From positions 1-64,000 of the forward strand of contig JAVTVY010018799.1 in assembly GCA_036873755.1 (NCBI GenBank): a DNA stretch of 64,000 nucleotides, read 5' to 3'. Both the position numbers and the translations under genes were made by a program. This document shows, piece after piece, positions 9,142-18,481 of the stretch (its first letter is position 1; the number at the start of each line of letters is the position of its first letter). Source of the DNA: Hanleya hanleyi. Taxonomy: Eukaryota > Mollusca > Polyplacophora > Lepidopleurida > Hanleyidae. A model generated the notes under the pieces. The model had not been told where the DNA came from and did not search any database. It worked only from the letters and a program-made list of their open reading frames with translations.

Positions 9142-11403
9142 ATGTGTGTCCCACTTAAATATTCAAGTTCAAACAATGGAACCTCACCATTGATAAATAT
9201 AAACCAACTAAAAGTGACGAGTTGGAATGTTCACGGGTTAATTTCAAAAGAATTCAATAAATTAAACGATCCAGATTTCATCAAATGTATCAATGACTAT
9301 CATATTATAGGTCTCTCTGAAACACATACTGGTCCTGATCATGACTTAGACATTCCCGGATATCGGGTAGTACCACTCATTGGCCCTAAACGACGAAAGT
9401 CTAACATACATCATGGTGGATTAGCCATTTACGTTAGAGATGACCTTCGATCAAGTATTCGCTTTTTGGAACATACAACTAATCACTATATATGGCTTGA
9501 GCTCAATGCTGACAATTTTGGTCTAGATAAAAATGTATATCTATGTTTTGCTTATATCCCTCCTGAGAATTCTCCTTTTTGTCCAATATCTGATATTAGT
9601 ATTATACAAATGATTGAGTCGGATATAGCTAGACTATCAAATTTGGGATACGTGATACTTACTGGTGATTTAAATGCCCGCACAGGTTCGGGCCTTGACT
9701 TTGTGTCTAATGATGATTCTAATCATCTGCCCCTATACGACACTTATGTAGAAGATGATGCAACTTTACGTCGTTACAACTGTGATAAGATACAGGATCA
9801 ACGTGGCAAACAACTACTAGATCTGTGCATATCCGCACAGATGCGACTTTTAAACGGTAGAACAATCGGTGACACAATTGGACGCTTCACCTGTCATCAA
9901 CCAGGTGGCAGCAGTGTTGTAGATTATACTGTCGTATCAGATACTTTGCTAAAATTAATATCGTATTTTCATATACACAGGTTTACAGGTTATCTGTCCG
10001 ATCAATGTCAATTATCATTTATGCTACGCGTAAATTATCATATAAAAGTTTTGAAAAATGACCTAAAGCCTATGTCTTTGGTACATATGGTCAGACGACT
10101 CACTTCACAAATACCAAGATGCTTTATGTTCGCATCCAGTTCAAAATGCTATTGATAAATTTCTTGAAAACAGATACTCCCAAGAGCAGGTTGACTGTGC
10201 AGCAAATGATTTTAACAATATCCTTAAAACTGCTGGGGACATAGCCTTGAAATGCATTAAGTCTAATAGAGCCAGAAAAACTCGTATAATTACTAGAATG
10301 AAACCAAGGTGGTATGATAAAACTTTGCAAAGTCTTAAAAGTAGCACAAAGTGCAAAGCGTATCTACTATCTATATATCCAAAGGTACCATGTGTTAGAT
10401 CTTCGTACTTTAAATCTCTAAAAGATCTTAGAAAAGCAAGGAAATATAAAAGGAGAAAGTATAGAAACAAGCTTATTAACAATCTAGACAATTTAGTCCA
10501 CGATAAGCCGAAAGAATTTTGGAAAATATTGGAAAAACTTAAAGAGAATGACAATCCAAAAAAGGAAGATACAGAAAATGTATCACCAGATGAATGGTTA
10601 AAACATTTTGAGAAATTAAATGTAAAAAGTAACTTCAGTTCAACTGGGAATTTCATTGATACAAATTTACAACATCTAGAACAGCAAACTAATTTCAGTG
10701 AGTTAGACTATAGAATAAAAGAAAATGAAATTAGTAAGGCAATTAAAGGACTCAAAACACAAAAAGCATGTGGCCTAGATGGTATCTGTAACGAGATGCT
10801 GAAATATGGCTATACCAGTCTTGGTTCATGCATTCAAAAACTATTTAACCTTACTTACTCCAATGCGGTTTATCCCCGATGCTGGAGTGAAGGTTACATC
10901 TCTCCTATTCACAAGTCTGGTACTAAGAAAACCCCCTCCAAATATCGAGGAATTACTATAACCAGTAATATTGGCAAACTATTCAACTCAGTTCTTAATA
11001 ACAGGTTGGAAAATTTTCTCTCCTCTCGCGATATCATTAGAAAAGAACAATTGGGCTTTACCAAAGGTGTGAGGACCTCTGATCATATGTTTGTTTTGAA
11101 AACATTGGTAGATTCATACCAACAGGTTGAACACAAACCAATGTACGCTTGCTTCGTTGATTTCTCGAAAGCATTTGACAAGGTTTGGCATACGGGTCTT
11201 TTTTACAAACTGCAGTCGATAGGTATAGGTGGACAATTTTACAAGATTTTAAAAGATATGTATAATAACAATATGCTATGTGTAAAGGTTGCTGGTGCAT
11301 TGACAAACTTTTTTCAATCATTCACTGGTGTTCGTCAGGGCGACAATTTAAGCTCAAATCTTTTTAAGATTTTCATTAATGATCTACCATCCATATTTGA
11401 TAA
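9142..11403 (+). pseudogene. LINE ORF2, endonuclease and N-terminal RT part
   Basis: Residues 1-290 form an APE-type endonuclease: VTSWNVHGL, LSETHTG, then LTGDLNARTGSG. A frameshift near 10060-10140 moves the frame, after which a basic linker leads to the reverse transcriptase. RT blocks seen are PRCWSEGYISPIHKSGTKK, YRGITITSNIGKLFNSVLNN, LGFTKGVRTSDHMFVL, ACFVDFSKAFDKVWH (block A, catalytic Asp) and GVRQGDNLSSNLFKIFINDL. The frame then runs into the E1 insertion at 11404-11410. The catalytic YADN box (usually YADD) lies on the far side at 31697. Inactive because of both breaks. Confidence 0.9.
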
Positions 11404-11409
11404 TTCATG
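11404..11409. repeat. Target-site duplication of E1, left copy (TTCATG)
   Basis: Identical to 31642-31647. Six-base duplications are characteristic of Polinton integration. Confidence 0.9.
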
Positions 11410-11564
11410 AGTAGTAGTGTAAGTGCTTATCGAGGCATATTGACCTTTGACCTCAGAAATTTGCATATGACGTCACTTCCGGTTTGGGTGAACGAGGCGT
11501 GACCTTTGGACATGTCCAGACTTGTCTGTGTTTGTTATGTACTGGGGTTTTCCCCACAATGGCC

Positions 11565-11925
11565 GCGGCTAATGGCGGCAAATCCGCCATGTTGGAAAAT
11601 GGCGGCTAATCCGCCATGTTGGAAAATGGCGGCTCATCCGCCATGTTGGAAAATGGCGGCTAATCCGCCATGTTGGAAAATGGCTGCAAATCCGCCATGT
11701 TGGAAAATGGCGGCTAATCCGCCATGTTGGAAAATGGCGGATAATCCGCCATGTTGGAAAATGGGGGCTAATCCGCCATGTTGGAAAACGGCGGCTCATC
11801 CGCCATGTTGGAAAATGGCGGCTAATCCGCCATGTTGGAAAATGGCGGCTAATCCGCCATGTTGGAAAATGGCGGCTAATGGCGGCTAATCCGCCATGTT
11901 GGAAAATGGCGGATAGACCGCCATT
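11565..11925 (+). repeat. 30-bp tandem array of palindromic ATGGCGG...CCGCCAT units (YY1-type sites)
   Basis: About eleven units of AAAATGGCGGCTAATCCGCC followed by ATGTTGG. Each unit contains AAAATGGCGGC, matching the YY1 consensus, and a short inverted repeat. The right TIR has about five units (31318-31490). The open frames through the array, with WKMAANPPC-type repeats, are artefacts of the 30-bp (in-frame) period. Confidence 0.85.
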
Positions 11926-11939
11926 GTTGTAGAAAAACG

Positions 11940-11946
11940 TATAAAA
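11940..11946 (+). promoter_or_regulatory. TATA box in the left TIR (promoter of the CARD gene)
   Basis: TATAAAA followed by a G-run, about 130 bases before the ATG at 12075. The right TIR has the identical box at 31284-31290 for PolB, so both terminal genes should be co-regulated. Confidence 0.65.
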
Positions 11947-12074
11947 GGGGGTGATTTTTAGTGGTTTGGTGTATTCATTGCACTACCCAACGGAGCTCTC
12001 TGACCTACCTCACCAGCCTGTCTGCTTGCCTGCCTGCTTGCCTGCCTGCCTGCCTCACCAGCCTGCCTGCCTGT

Positions 12075-12431
12075 ATGAGACGTGGAGAAGGTTTTCATTT
12101 TACCAGTGCAGCTTCACCAGCCTATTTCACCGTAGCAGCTACTGACCAGCCTGAGCCCACAGTCATGGAGTCATCCCAGCGAGTTAAGCTTCAACAGTAC
12201 CGTGTTCGCCTCATTGATGAGATGCAGCATGTGGCCGAACTATGTGATCTGCTTATGGAGGAAAACATAATCGTTAAACACGGTGTCGAAGATATCATGG
12301 CGCAGAACGCCACTTCACGACAAAACAGAGCCCTCATCGACGATCTACTGCGCCGTGGCCCCTATGCATTTCTAGCCTTCGTGGAGGCGCTGAAGAAGAC
12401 GGGAAATGAAGAACTAGCAGATCTACTTTAA
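12075..12431 (+). CDS. CARD-domain protein of Polinton E1
   Basis: 118 residues if started at the ATG at 12075, which lies at the inner edge of the TIR; the frame is open further upstream through the leader. An internal ATG at 12164 starts directly before the domain and is an alternative. Residues about 30-118 form one caspase recruitment domain: six-helix spacing, the VEDIMAQNATSRQNRALIDD segment and the diagnostic RRGPYAFLAFVEAL helix followed by a TGNEELADLL end. It is closest in pattern to CARDs of the RAIDD/caspase-9 type. CARDs bind other CARDs, so the protein may block or redirect host apoptosis or innate signalling. That role is inference. It precedes the PC4-like gene by 30 bases. 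Confidence 0.8.
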   Translation: MRRGEGFHFTSAASPAYFTVAATDQPEPTVMESSQRVKLQQYRVRLIDEMQHVAELCDLLMEENIIVKHGVEDIMAQNATSRQNRALIDDLLRRGPYAFLAFVEALKKTGNEELADLL

Positions 12432-12461
12432 GCCCAGGATTCAGAAGATAATATCTTAGTC

Positions 12462-13399
12462 ATGGACATCACCGAAGAGCGTACAGCTACCAAACGTACG
12501 CACCAAGAGTCTGGTGTACCTGCCAAACCCGGTGCACGACCCAAACGGCCCCGACTAACACCTTTAGAAATACCTGAGCAAGTGCTTCAGCCAGTGCCCC
12601 AGCAAGTGCCTGAGCCAGCTAAAGAAGAGGTGGTACTTCCTGTGTCTGTGCAGGAGATAAATGACATTATCCAGCAGGCCTACCAGGCAGCCCACACGAA
12701 CACTTGGGAGCTCTCACCCTATTTAACTGTGAGTGTCAAAGAAGAGGAAGTGCATTTTAACGCACCGGCCTGGGACGACAAACCACCTAAGCATATCGCC
12801 TTGACGTTGGACACCTGGCTAAGAGTACAGGCCGTTGATTACGCCGTCGGTGCGGTCATTGACCACCAGGGGAGTGACGAAGCGAAATTTTATGTGGGTG
12901 ACGACATCTTTGTCAGCTGTTCTACATTCAACAACATGCTCCTCGTGCATATACGGAAATGGAAAATGAGGTCAGATACGCAAGAGCGTATTCCTTGTCC
13001 TCAGGGCGTCACCTTGAAAATAACTGCGTGGCGAGTCTCGCAGCTGTAATTCATGAAGCCCTGTCTGACCAGGTGTCTCAGTATATTTATAAGAAGTACA
13101 TCGACACATTCCTGGATCATCTCAGACCCCGCATTCGACACTTGCGTATCCAGCAATGTGCAGGCTGTGTGAACAAGAACGGGCTCTTCAACACGCATAC
13201 GTGTGTGGACAATAGTATACCATCAGACGCGCTCATCACTGAGGCACTACAGGACATGAACGAGGTGCAAATTGCCCAGGCATTGGAAGCTGCCTGTCCA
13301 CCCAGAATTCCACGTGAACAGATTGCTACCTTCATCTACGTGCACCAGGGGCGGAAAGACGATGATGAGTTCAAACAAATCTTGTTGCATAAATATTGA
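12462..13399 (+). CDS. PC4-like protein with helical, Cys/His-containing C-terminal extension (frame change near 13040)
   Basis: Starts at the ATG at 12462. Residues 1-60 are basic, then Pro/Glu-rich, with a nuclear-localisation-like RPKRPRL. Residues about 100-195 look like the PC4/p15 core: LLVHIRKWKM strand, a QERIPCPQGVTL turn and a final helix start ITAWRVSQL. The frame closes at 13047-13049, but an overlapping frame shifted by one base continues to 13399 with a helical region containing CAGCVNKNGLFNTHTC (CxxC...HxC, a possible zinc site). One gene broken by a single-base loss is the simplest reading; separate or spliced products are possible. A role in viral transcription or ssDNA binding is inferred from the fold only. 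Confidence 0.55.
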
Positions 13400-13885
13400 A
13401 CATTTCACACAAGTCTTGTTGCATTGAAACATTCAGACATTACCGTATTCCTACATTCTATGTTTATTCTACGTTCATTGAAGCGCCTCGATAGCGTATC
13501 ATTATATTAAAAAAATTCAATACCCAGAGTCTACTGTGGTGAAGACGTTCATTCTACTGTGTTAGTCTTGTTGCATAAATATTGAACATTTCAAGTCTTG
13601 TTGCATTGAACATTCAGACATTATCGTATTCCTAAATTCTATGTTCATTCTATGTTCATTCTACGTTCATTTAAGCGCCTTGATAGCGTATAATTGTATT
13701 AGAATTCAATACCCACAGTCTACTGTGGTGAAGACGTTCATTCTATTGTGTTAATCAAAATAGTAGAAATTCAAAATGGGTGTTAGTGTTCATTCTTTGC
13801 AAAGATAATTGTATTAAAAAAATTCAACACTAAGAGTCTACTGTGGTGAAGACCTTAGGTTTTCATATGGGTGATGGGAGCTGGT
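13400..13885 (+). repeat. Direct repeats of about 190 bp in the 3' region
   Basis: No gene. The sequence around GAAGCGCCTCGATAGCGTAT and AATACCCAGAGTCTACTGTG occurs at 13460-13560 and 13650-13750, with a partial third copy ending at about 13850. It looks like a duplicated 3'-UTR. Confidence 0.65.
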
Positions 13886-13973
13886 GTTTTTTGTGCTTTG
13901 AGTTAGAAGCTTCCTCTTTCGAAAAGATTGGGTGGCCCTGAAAAGGGCCTTTGGAAAGTGTTATCACACTGTT

Positions 13974-14684
13974 TTACGGGCGGAAAATTTTCTTCACCCC
14001 GGACACCCACGCCCTACACACAGGGCATCGTATCTTTAAATGCAGTTCCTCCGTCTCACTGCACTGGCACGTCCCTCCTATACATGTTAGGGATACCAAG
14101 CATTCCCGACATAGGCATAGGTGACCGCACGGGAAGAAGGCGTACATGGTCTCTTCGATGTTACACACGCTACAGGTGGATTTATTCTCTTCCTTAGTCA
14201 GTTGTTTACGTAGTTTACACTTGTCCTCTTCTATTTGATCAATGTGTTCGTTCATTTGATCAATCTGTTCGTTCAGGCGGACCATCTCTGTCCAAGAGGG
14301 TGGTGTTGTCATTCCTGTTGCTGTAGCTGGCGTTGTGGTAGCTGGCGTTGTGGTAGCCGGCGTTGTCATTCCTGTTTCCGTAGCCGGCGTTGTGGTAGCT
14401 GGCGTTTGGGTAGCCGCTGTAGTTGCTGGGGGTCTACTATTTAACCACTCTATCTCGGGGAGTTCTTCATCGTCCGTGACATCCTCATCGTCCATAGCGT
14501 CCCTTATCTCTTGGTCTTGTTGTGCACTTTGCCGTCTCAACGTATCGGCAATATGATGTTCATGCACCCGCTGTAAGCTGGTAATTATTGTCACATGTTC
14601 ATTGTTGTCATCTTCACTGGTGCGAATCACTTCCCTATGTTCTCTAGGATCTTGTGCGTTGAATAACCTCCGTCTGGTAGTCAT
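13974..14684 (-). CDS. RING-finger protein 1 of Polinton E1
   Basis: 236 residues, intact. The N-terminal half is acidic and helical; residues about 85-130 are a Thr/Pro/Ala repeat (TTPATTTPAT). Residues about 130-165 form a predicted coiled coil (LNEQIDQMNEHIDQIEEDKC). Residues about 168-230 form a C3HC4 RING: CSVC, FFPCGHLCLCREC, then CPVCRAW. The RING style, CGH..C..C followed by CPVCR, resembles the terminal RINGs of IAP proteins. Such domains usually recruit E2 enzymes as ubiquitin ligases. A TATTTATA box at 14721-14728 and two GCCGCCATTTTGGAG motifs lie upstream. The promoter is in the central palindrome shared with RING 2. Confidence 0.8.
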   Translation of the reverse strand: MTTRRRLFNAQDPREHREVIRTSEDDNNEHVTIITSLQRVHEHHIADTLRRQSAQQDQEIRDAMDDEDVTDDEELPEIEWLNSRPPATTAATQTPATTTPATETGMTTPATTTPATTTPATATGMTTPPSWTEMVRLNEQIDQMNEHIDQIEEDKCKLRKQLTKEENKSTCSVCNIEETMYAFFPCGHLCLCRECLVSLTCIGGTCQCSETEELHLKIRCPVCRAWVSGVKKIFRP

Positions 14685-14729
14685 GATGTAGTTGTGAATG
14701 AATGGCTAGATACTGCGCGTTATTTATAG

Positions 14730-14785
14730 TCTAGGCGGCCATTTTGGAGCCGCCATTTTGGAGCCGCCATGTTGGAAAATGGCGC
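14730..14785 (-). promoter_or_regulatory. YY1-type motif cluster upstream of RING 1
   Basis: GCCATTTTGGAGCCGCCATT, repeated, followed by CCGCCATGTTGGAAAATGGC: three or four copies of the CCGCCAT motif that also forms the TIR arrays. Confidence 0.55.
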
Positions 14786-15581
14786 GCGGACGTCAGCGAA
14801 ATCTCTCCATTGATAGATTGTGCTGGCTCATGCTCGCAGAAATTTTGTGTTTCTTTTCCAACTTTAAACCGGTGTCATTTTGCAATAAATGCGAGTTGAC
14901 GTATAAAATTTATTTCAACTTGAACTGGGGGAACTGATCGTGTAGCGCTGAAAAATTCAGAAGGCTAGCGGCAGGCTAACCCACTATTTTTAATGATTTT
15001 ATCGATTTTTAGACCCGTAACGTTATGGAAGTGGTGGTGTGGAAAACCCGGTACACTTGAAATAAATCGATTTACCTTCGTAAAAATACGTGAGGTGTGT
15101 TCCTCACAGCCTTATAATGTCACCCTGAAAATTGCAGCAGGTTTATCGAAAGAAAAGTAGGAATTTTTATCCTATCACGCGGGCTACGGTAACACAGCCA
15201 TTGGCATGCATAGCTGTACTCACATTTGCCTCCAGACTGTATAGTGCTGTGTTACCGTAGCCCGCGTGATAGGACCCTGCTGCAATTTTCAGGTTGACAT
15301 TATAAGGCTGTGAGGAACACACCTCGCGTATTTTTACGGAGGTAAACCGATTTATTTCAAGTGTACCGGGTTTTCCACACCACCACTTCCATAGCGTTAC
15401 GGGTTAATTTTTCAACGCTACACGATCAGTTCCCCCAGTTCAAGTTGAAATAAATTTTATACGTCAACTCGCATTTATTGCAAAATGACACCGGTTTAAA
15501 GTTGGAAAAGAAACACAAAATTTCCGCGAGCATGAGCCAGCACAATCTATCAATGGAGAGATTTCGCTGACGTCCGCGCGC
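14783..15581. repeat. Long imperfect palindrome (arms about 350-400 bp, 47-bp loop)
   Basis: Arms run inwards from 14783 and 15581. Examples of paired words are CGTCAGCGAAATCTCTCCAT with its complement at about 15552-15575, and CCTATCACGCGGGCTACGGT (15171) with its complement ending at 15273. The left arm has two small extra segments (about 55 and 30 bp). The loop is 15199-15245. Nothing coding is seen inside. The location between two divergent promoters suits a bidirectional promoter, a replication origin or an extruded cruciform. Confidence 0.85.
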
Positions 15582-15606
15582 TCATGCGCGCGCTCTACGG
15601 TTAGAC

Positions 15607-15614
15607 TATAAAAA
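15607..15614 (+). promoter_or_regulatory. TATA box of RING 2
   Basis: TATAAAAA, 37 bases upstream of the ATG at 15651. Confidence 0.55.
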
Positions 15615-15650
15615 GCGCGCAGTGTCTATCCATTCATTCACAACTACATC

Positions 15651-16414
15651 ATGGCTATGGCTGAAAACATGGATATTGATGGAGCGATTGACAACCTATT
15701 ACAAGAGCTATTGATAGATAATGAACTACAACACCAACCGGTAGAGGAGAATTTCATCGATATGGTACACGATGAAGATTGGCTGGATAATATATTACAA
15801 GACCTATTCATAGATGATGATGAACAACAACAACACCAACCGGTACAGGGCGGCGATATTGAACACGACGAAGGAGCACAAGTGGCAGCGGATGTCACCG
15901 CACTCCAATACCAACGGTTTGAAGGAGTGCTACAAGATATCTTCCAACAACATGAAGAACAAGCCCAAGCTCAACTCCTACCAGATGAGTTGGCAGAAGA
16001 AGACCCAGAAACAGAAAGGGGGAAAAAAGAACAAGAACAGATGGCTATTTTACAACCGCCATTACTGGGAGAAGACCAAGAAAAACAGAAAAGAGAAAAA
16101 AAGAACAAGAAGAGATGGCTATTTTACAGCAGCAAGAGATGGAGTACTACTCTTCCGCAATAAGAAGAAGACTGGGACCAGACGCAATATGGAAACCACA
16201 ACAGTATTTACGCTGTGTCGAATGCTCTAGACGCTTTGCTAAATATGCCATTTTTCCATGCGGCCATCAAGCCCTGTGTCTATCCTGTATTCACAGACAT
16301 GCCCGACGAACAACACAGCCTATGTCCACTGACATCCCCATAGAGTGTAAACTCATTGCCCTCGAATGCCCGGTGTGTGCCCAGAGGAGAGAAAACCTGA
16401 CCCGAACGATGTAA
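15651..16414 (+). CDS. RING-finger protein 2 of Polinton E1, frame change in an A7 run
   Basis: Residues 1-120 are acidic with two related LQELLIDN / LQDLFIDDDEQQQHQPV repeats. A Lys/Glu/Gln-rich stretch follows. The first frame continues to 16161, but the RING domain is in the frame one base back, reached at A AAA AAG (16097-16103). The RING reads CVECSRRFAKYAIFPCGHQA, LCLSC, then CPVC, with a loop of about 30 residues before the last pair. Together they give about 250 residues, similar in size to RING 1. Either a base was lost in the A run (mutation or assembly error) or the gene uses -1 ribosomal frameshifting. An E3 ubiquitin-ligase role is inferred. Confidence 0.65.
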
Positions 16415-17210
16415 CCCCTTACATCTTCCAAAGGTCCTTTTCAGGGCCACCCCAATCTTTCGTAAGAGGAAGCTTCTAATTCAAAGCACAAAAAAAAAAA
16501 AATAAAAAAAAATAACACCATCTCCTGCACATGCACACACACCTAGGTAACAATAGGTAAATAACACTTAGTAAATGGAAACTTCCTACTAACAGTGCCC
16601 AGGTATTAGTATGAATGTACGGTAACCGAATAATGCCGGAAATAGCCGAGTGTAAAAATAATTTTCGTTGTGGGAGATTAGTAATGAGAGAGGTGAGCAC
16701 ATTGAGCACTACCGTGGTGGTCCGGAAATAGCCGAGTGTAAATTTTTTTTGTTTGTTTGTGAGGTGAGGGAGATTGGTAAAATCATAGAGGAGAGGGGAT
16801 TTTGCATGTGTTGGCCCTGAACACTGAAAAGGGAGAGAAGGTTTAGGGGTTGGCCCTGAACACACTGACAAAAGGGTCTACTCTGTTTGGAAGGCTAAGG
16901 GTTGGCCCTGAAAAGGACCGTTGAAGGCAGGGATTTTTTTGGGGGTTGGAGATTGGTAATGATAGAATATAGAGGAGAGGAGATTCACCCATGTAGGACC
17001 TGATTTGAATTGAATGTGCCACGTTAGAAGTTCCCCTTTCGGTAGATTGGGGTGGCCCTAAAAACGGACGTTAAGGTCAATTTGTTTACCCTGTTTTATT
17101 CAGGGGGAGTTTGCCTGTCTACTCCAAACTGGCGGAAAATTACCGGCCAGGCTGTAATGTGTAACGATGTTGTTGTTGTTCATCTTCATCGACATCGATG
17201 GGTAGATCGT
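16415..17210. other. 3' flank with repeated GGCCCTGAAAAGG words
   Basis: No gene. The word TTGGCCCTGAA recurs at about 16812, 16850, 16900 and (diverged) 17052, related to the outer ends of the inverted duplication. A CGGAAATAGCCGAGTGTAAA unit occurs at about 16635 and 16720. A- and T-rich runs occur at 16490-16510 and 16743-16750. Confidence 0.5.
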
Positions 17211-17526
17211 CTACAAATGATGCTGGTGGTATTCTTGTAGGTAGGCGATGTCGATGAATTCTGGCTGTTGCACTTGTGGACGAAGTTGTTGCTGTTGGGC
17301 ATCCAATACATCGCCCAACGTCTCCAGCCAGTCATCCCCCGTTAAAGTCGTCGGTGCCTGGGATACAAGTTGGTGCAGTTCACCCCACGACAGCCGTGTC
17401 AACTTCACGTTGTCTCGAGCCCATCGTCTCACTTTTTATTGCTACCGCTAGTTCCCTCCTTTCTCTTCTTGCTCTTACCATCCTGGCCGAAGCTTTGGTC
17501 GTGGACATCTTGGGTCTCCCGCTCAT
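17211..17526 (-). CDS. Small basic protein with helical C-terminal domain, frame change in an A5 run
   Basis: Not recognised. A TATAAAAC box at about 17603-17610 (minus) favours the ATG at 17526, giving a strongly basic N-terminus (SARMVRARRERRELAVAIK). The open frame then moves by one base at an A5 run near 17430-17437. The C-terminal 73 residues (LSWGELHQLVSQAPTTLTGD, Gln-rich, then IDIAYLQEYH) look helical. A third overlapping frame from 17632 (Lys/Glu-rich) cannot be excluded as the true N-terminus. The basic part could bind nucleic acid. Confidence 0.4.
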
Positions 17527-17704
17527 TTTTCTCTTGCTTGGTCGATAGGTCTTGACAGTATGCGAAATGTGATTTGAATGAAGCATCCCACGCGGCCTCT
17601 GGTTTTATACTGAAACTAGAGTAGATTTTCATTGGCTGTTTCAACGGGGGTGATGCTCGTTCATTGGCTCTGTTTCCGTCCTCACCATTGGTTGATATAC
17701 GTGT

Positions 17705-18260
17705 TTGCTGATTGGCCCAATATGGCGCGCAGCATACCTTCCTGGGTTAATTTTCAATCCTCGCTTTTTGCACAAAATTGCTATAGCCAATTCCCATGTT
17801 AAATCCATTCGTATCTCTATAACATTAGGGTTGATCTACGCGTGGCTGATTGGTCTAATTTTGGCGCGAGTGATGCCTGCTGGGTCACGTCAGAATCCTC
17901 TCATTTTGCACAAAATTGCTATAGCAAATTCCCATGTTAAATCCATTCGTATCTCTATAACATTAGGGTTGAACTACGCGTCGCTGATTGGTCCAATTTT
18001 AGGCGCGACTGATGCATCCTGGGTCACGTCAGAATCCTCTCTTTTTGCGCGAAATTGCTATAGCAAATTCCCAGGTTAAATCGATGCGTATCTCTATAAC
18101 ATTACACCCCGAATGATCACAGACTTTCACGATGGTGCGAGTGATGCATCCTGGGTCAACTCACAATCCTCTCATTTTGCACAAAATTGGGTATGGCAAA
18201 TTCCCAGGTTAAATCCATTCATATCTCTGTAACATTACAGCCCGAATGATCACGGGCTTT
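17705..18260 (+). repeat. Four tandem repeats of about 135-140 bp
   Basis: Each unit contains TTTTTGCACAAAATTGCTATAG, shortened or varied, then TTCCCATGTTAAATCCATTC and CGTATCTCTATAACATTAGG, plus a GGCGCGA...GATGCATCCTGGGTCA segment. The repeats lie just upstream of the PC4-like/integrase genes. A related CACGGACTTTCACGAAGG word recurs at 18115, 18250 and 18385. Confidence 0.75.
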
Positions 18261-18481
18261 CACGAAGGTGGGGGAAAATAAAAAACTATAACGTATACGG
18301 GTACGGATAGAGAGAGGCACGAAAAAAACTATAAGGTGTACGGCTACGGACTAGGGGTTTAATAGACACTACCGAGTGATCACGGACTTTCACGAAGGGT
18401 GATGGAAAAATAAAAAAAACCACAACGTGGACCATTCGATTTATACAGGCCTCCCTCGTCGGTGTTTTGTCATTCACCACC

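Larger units (their letters stand above)
8290..11409 (+). mobile_element. CR1/L2-like LINE, 5' part (split by Polinton E1)
   Basis: 5'-truncated element starting at about 8290 within ORF1. It continues through ORF1 and ORF2 to the TTCATG duplication at 11404-11409, where E1 is inserted. The element resumes at 31642. Confidence 0.85.
11410..12092 (+). repeat. Left terminal inverted repeat of E1
   Basis: Starts AGTAGTAGTGTAAGTGCTTA. It contains ATTTGCAT (octamer), TGACGTCA (CRE) and ACTTCCGG (ETS-like) within the first 70 bp, then a GGCGGCTAATCCGCCATGTT-type array, a TATAAAA box, a CCTG/GCCT-rich leader and the first codons of the CARD gene. The right copy is 31116-31641. The arms differ mainly in the number of array units. 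Confidence 0.9.
13885..16495. repeat. 2.6-kb inverted duplication carrying two divergent RING genes
   Basis: The outer ends are inverted copies: 13890-13965 (TAGAAGCTTCCTCTTTCGAA, GGTGGCCCTGAAAAGGGCCT) and 16415-16495. The centre is a long palindrome. The two RING genes sit one per arm, both pointing outwards. Their coding sequences have diverged strongly whereas the noncoding centre and outer ends remain similar. Confidence 0.8.

Noticed and set aside
11506..11889. Open frame of 127 codons with WKMAANPPC repeats
   Set aside because: The 30-bp DNA repeat keeps any frame open; it is noncoding TIR array.
15644..15898. Minus-strand Ser/Cys-rich frame opposite RING 2
   Set aside because: Antisense shadow of Gln/Asp codons; no domain.
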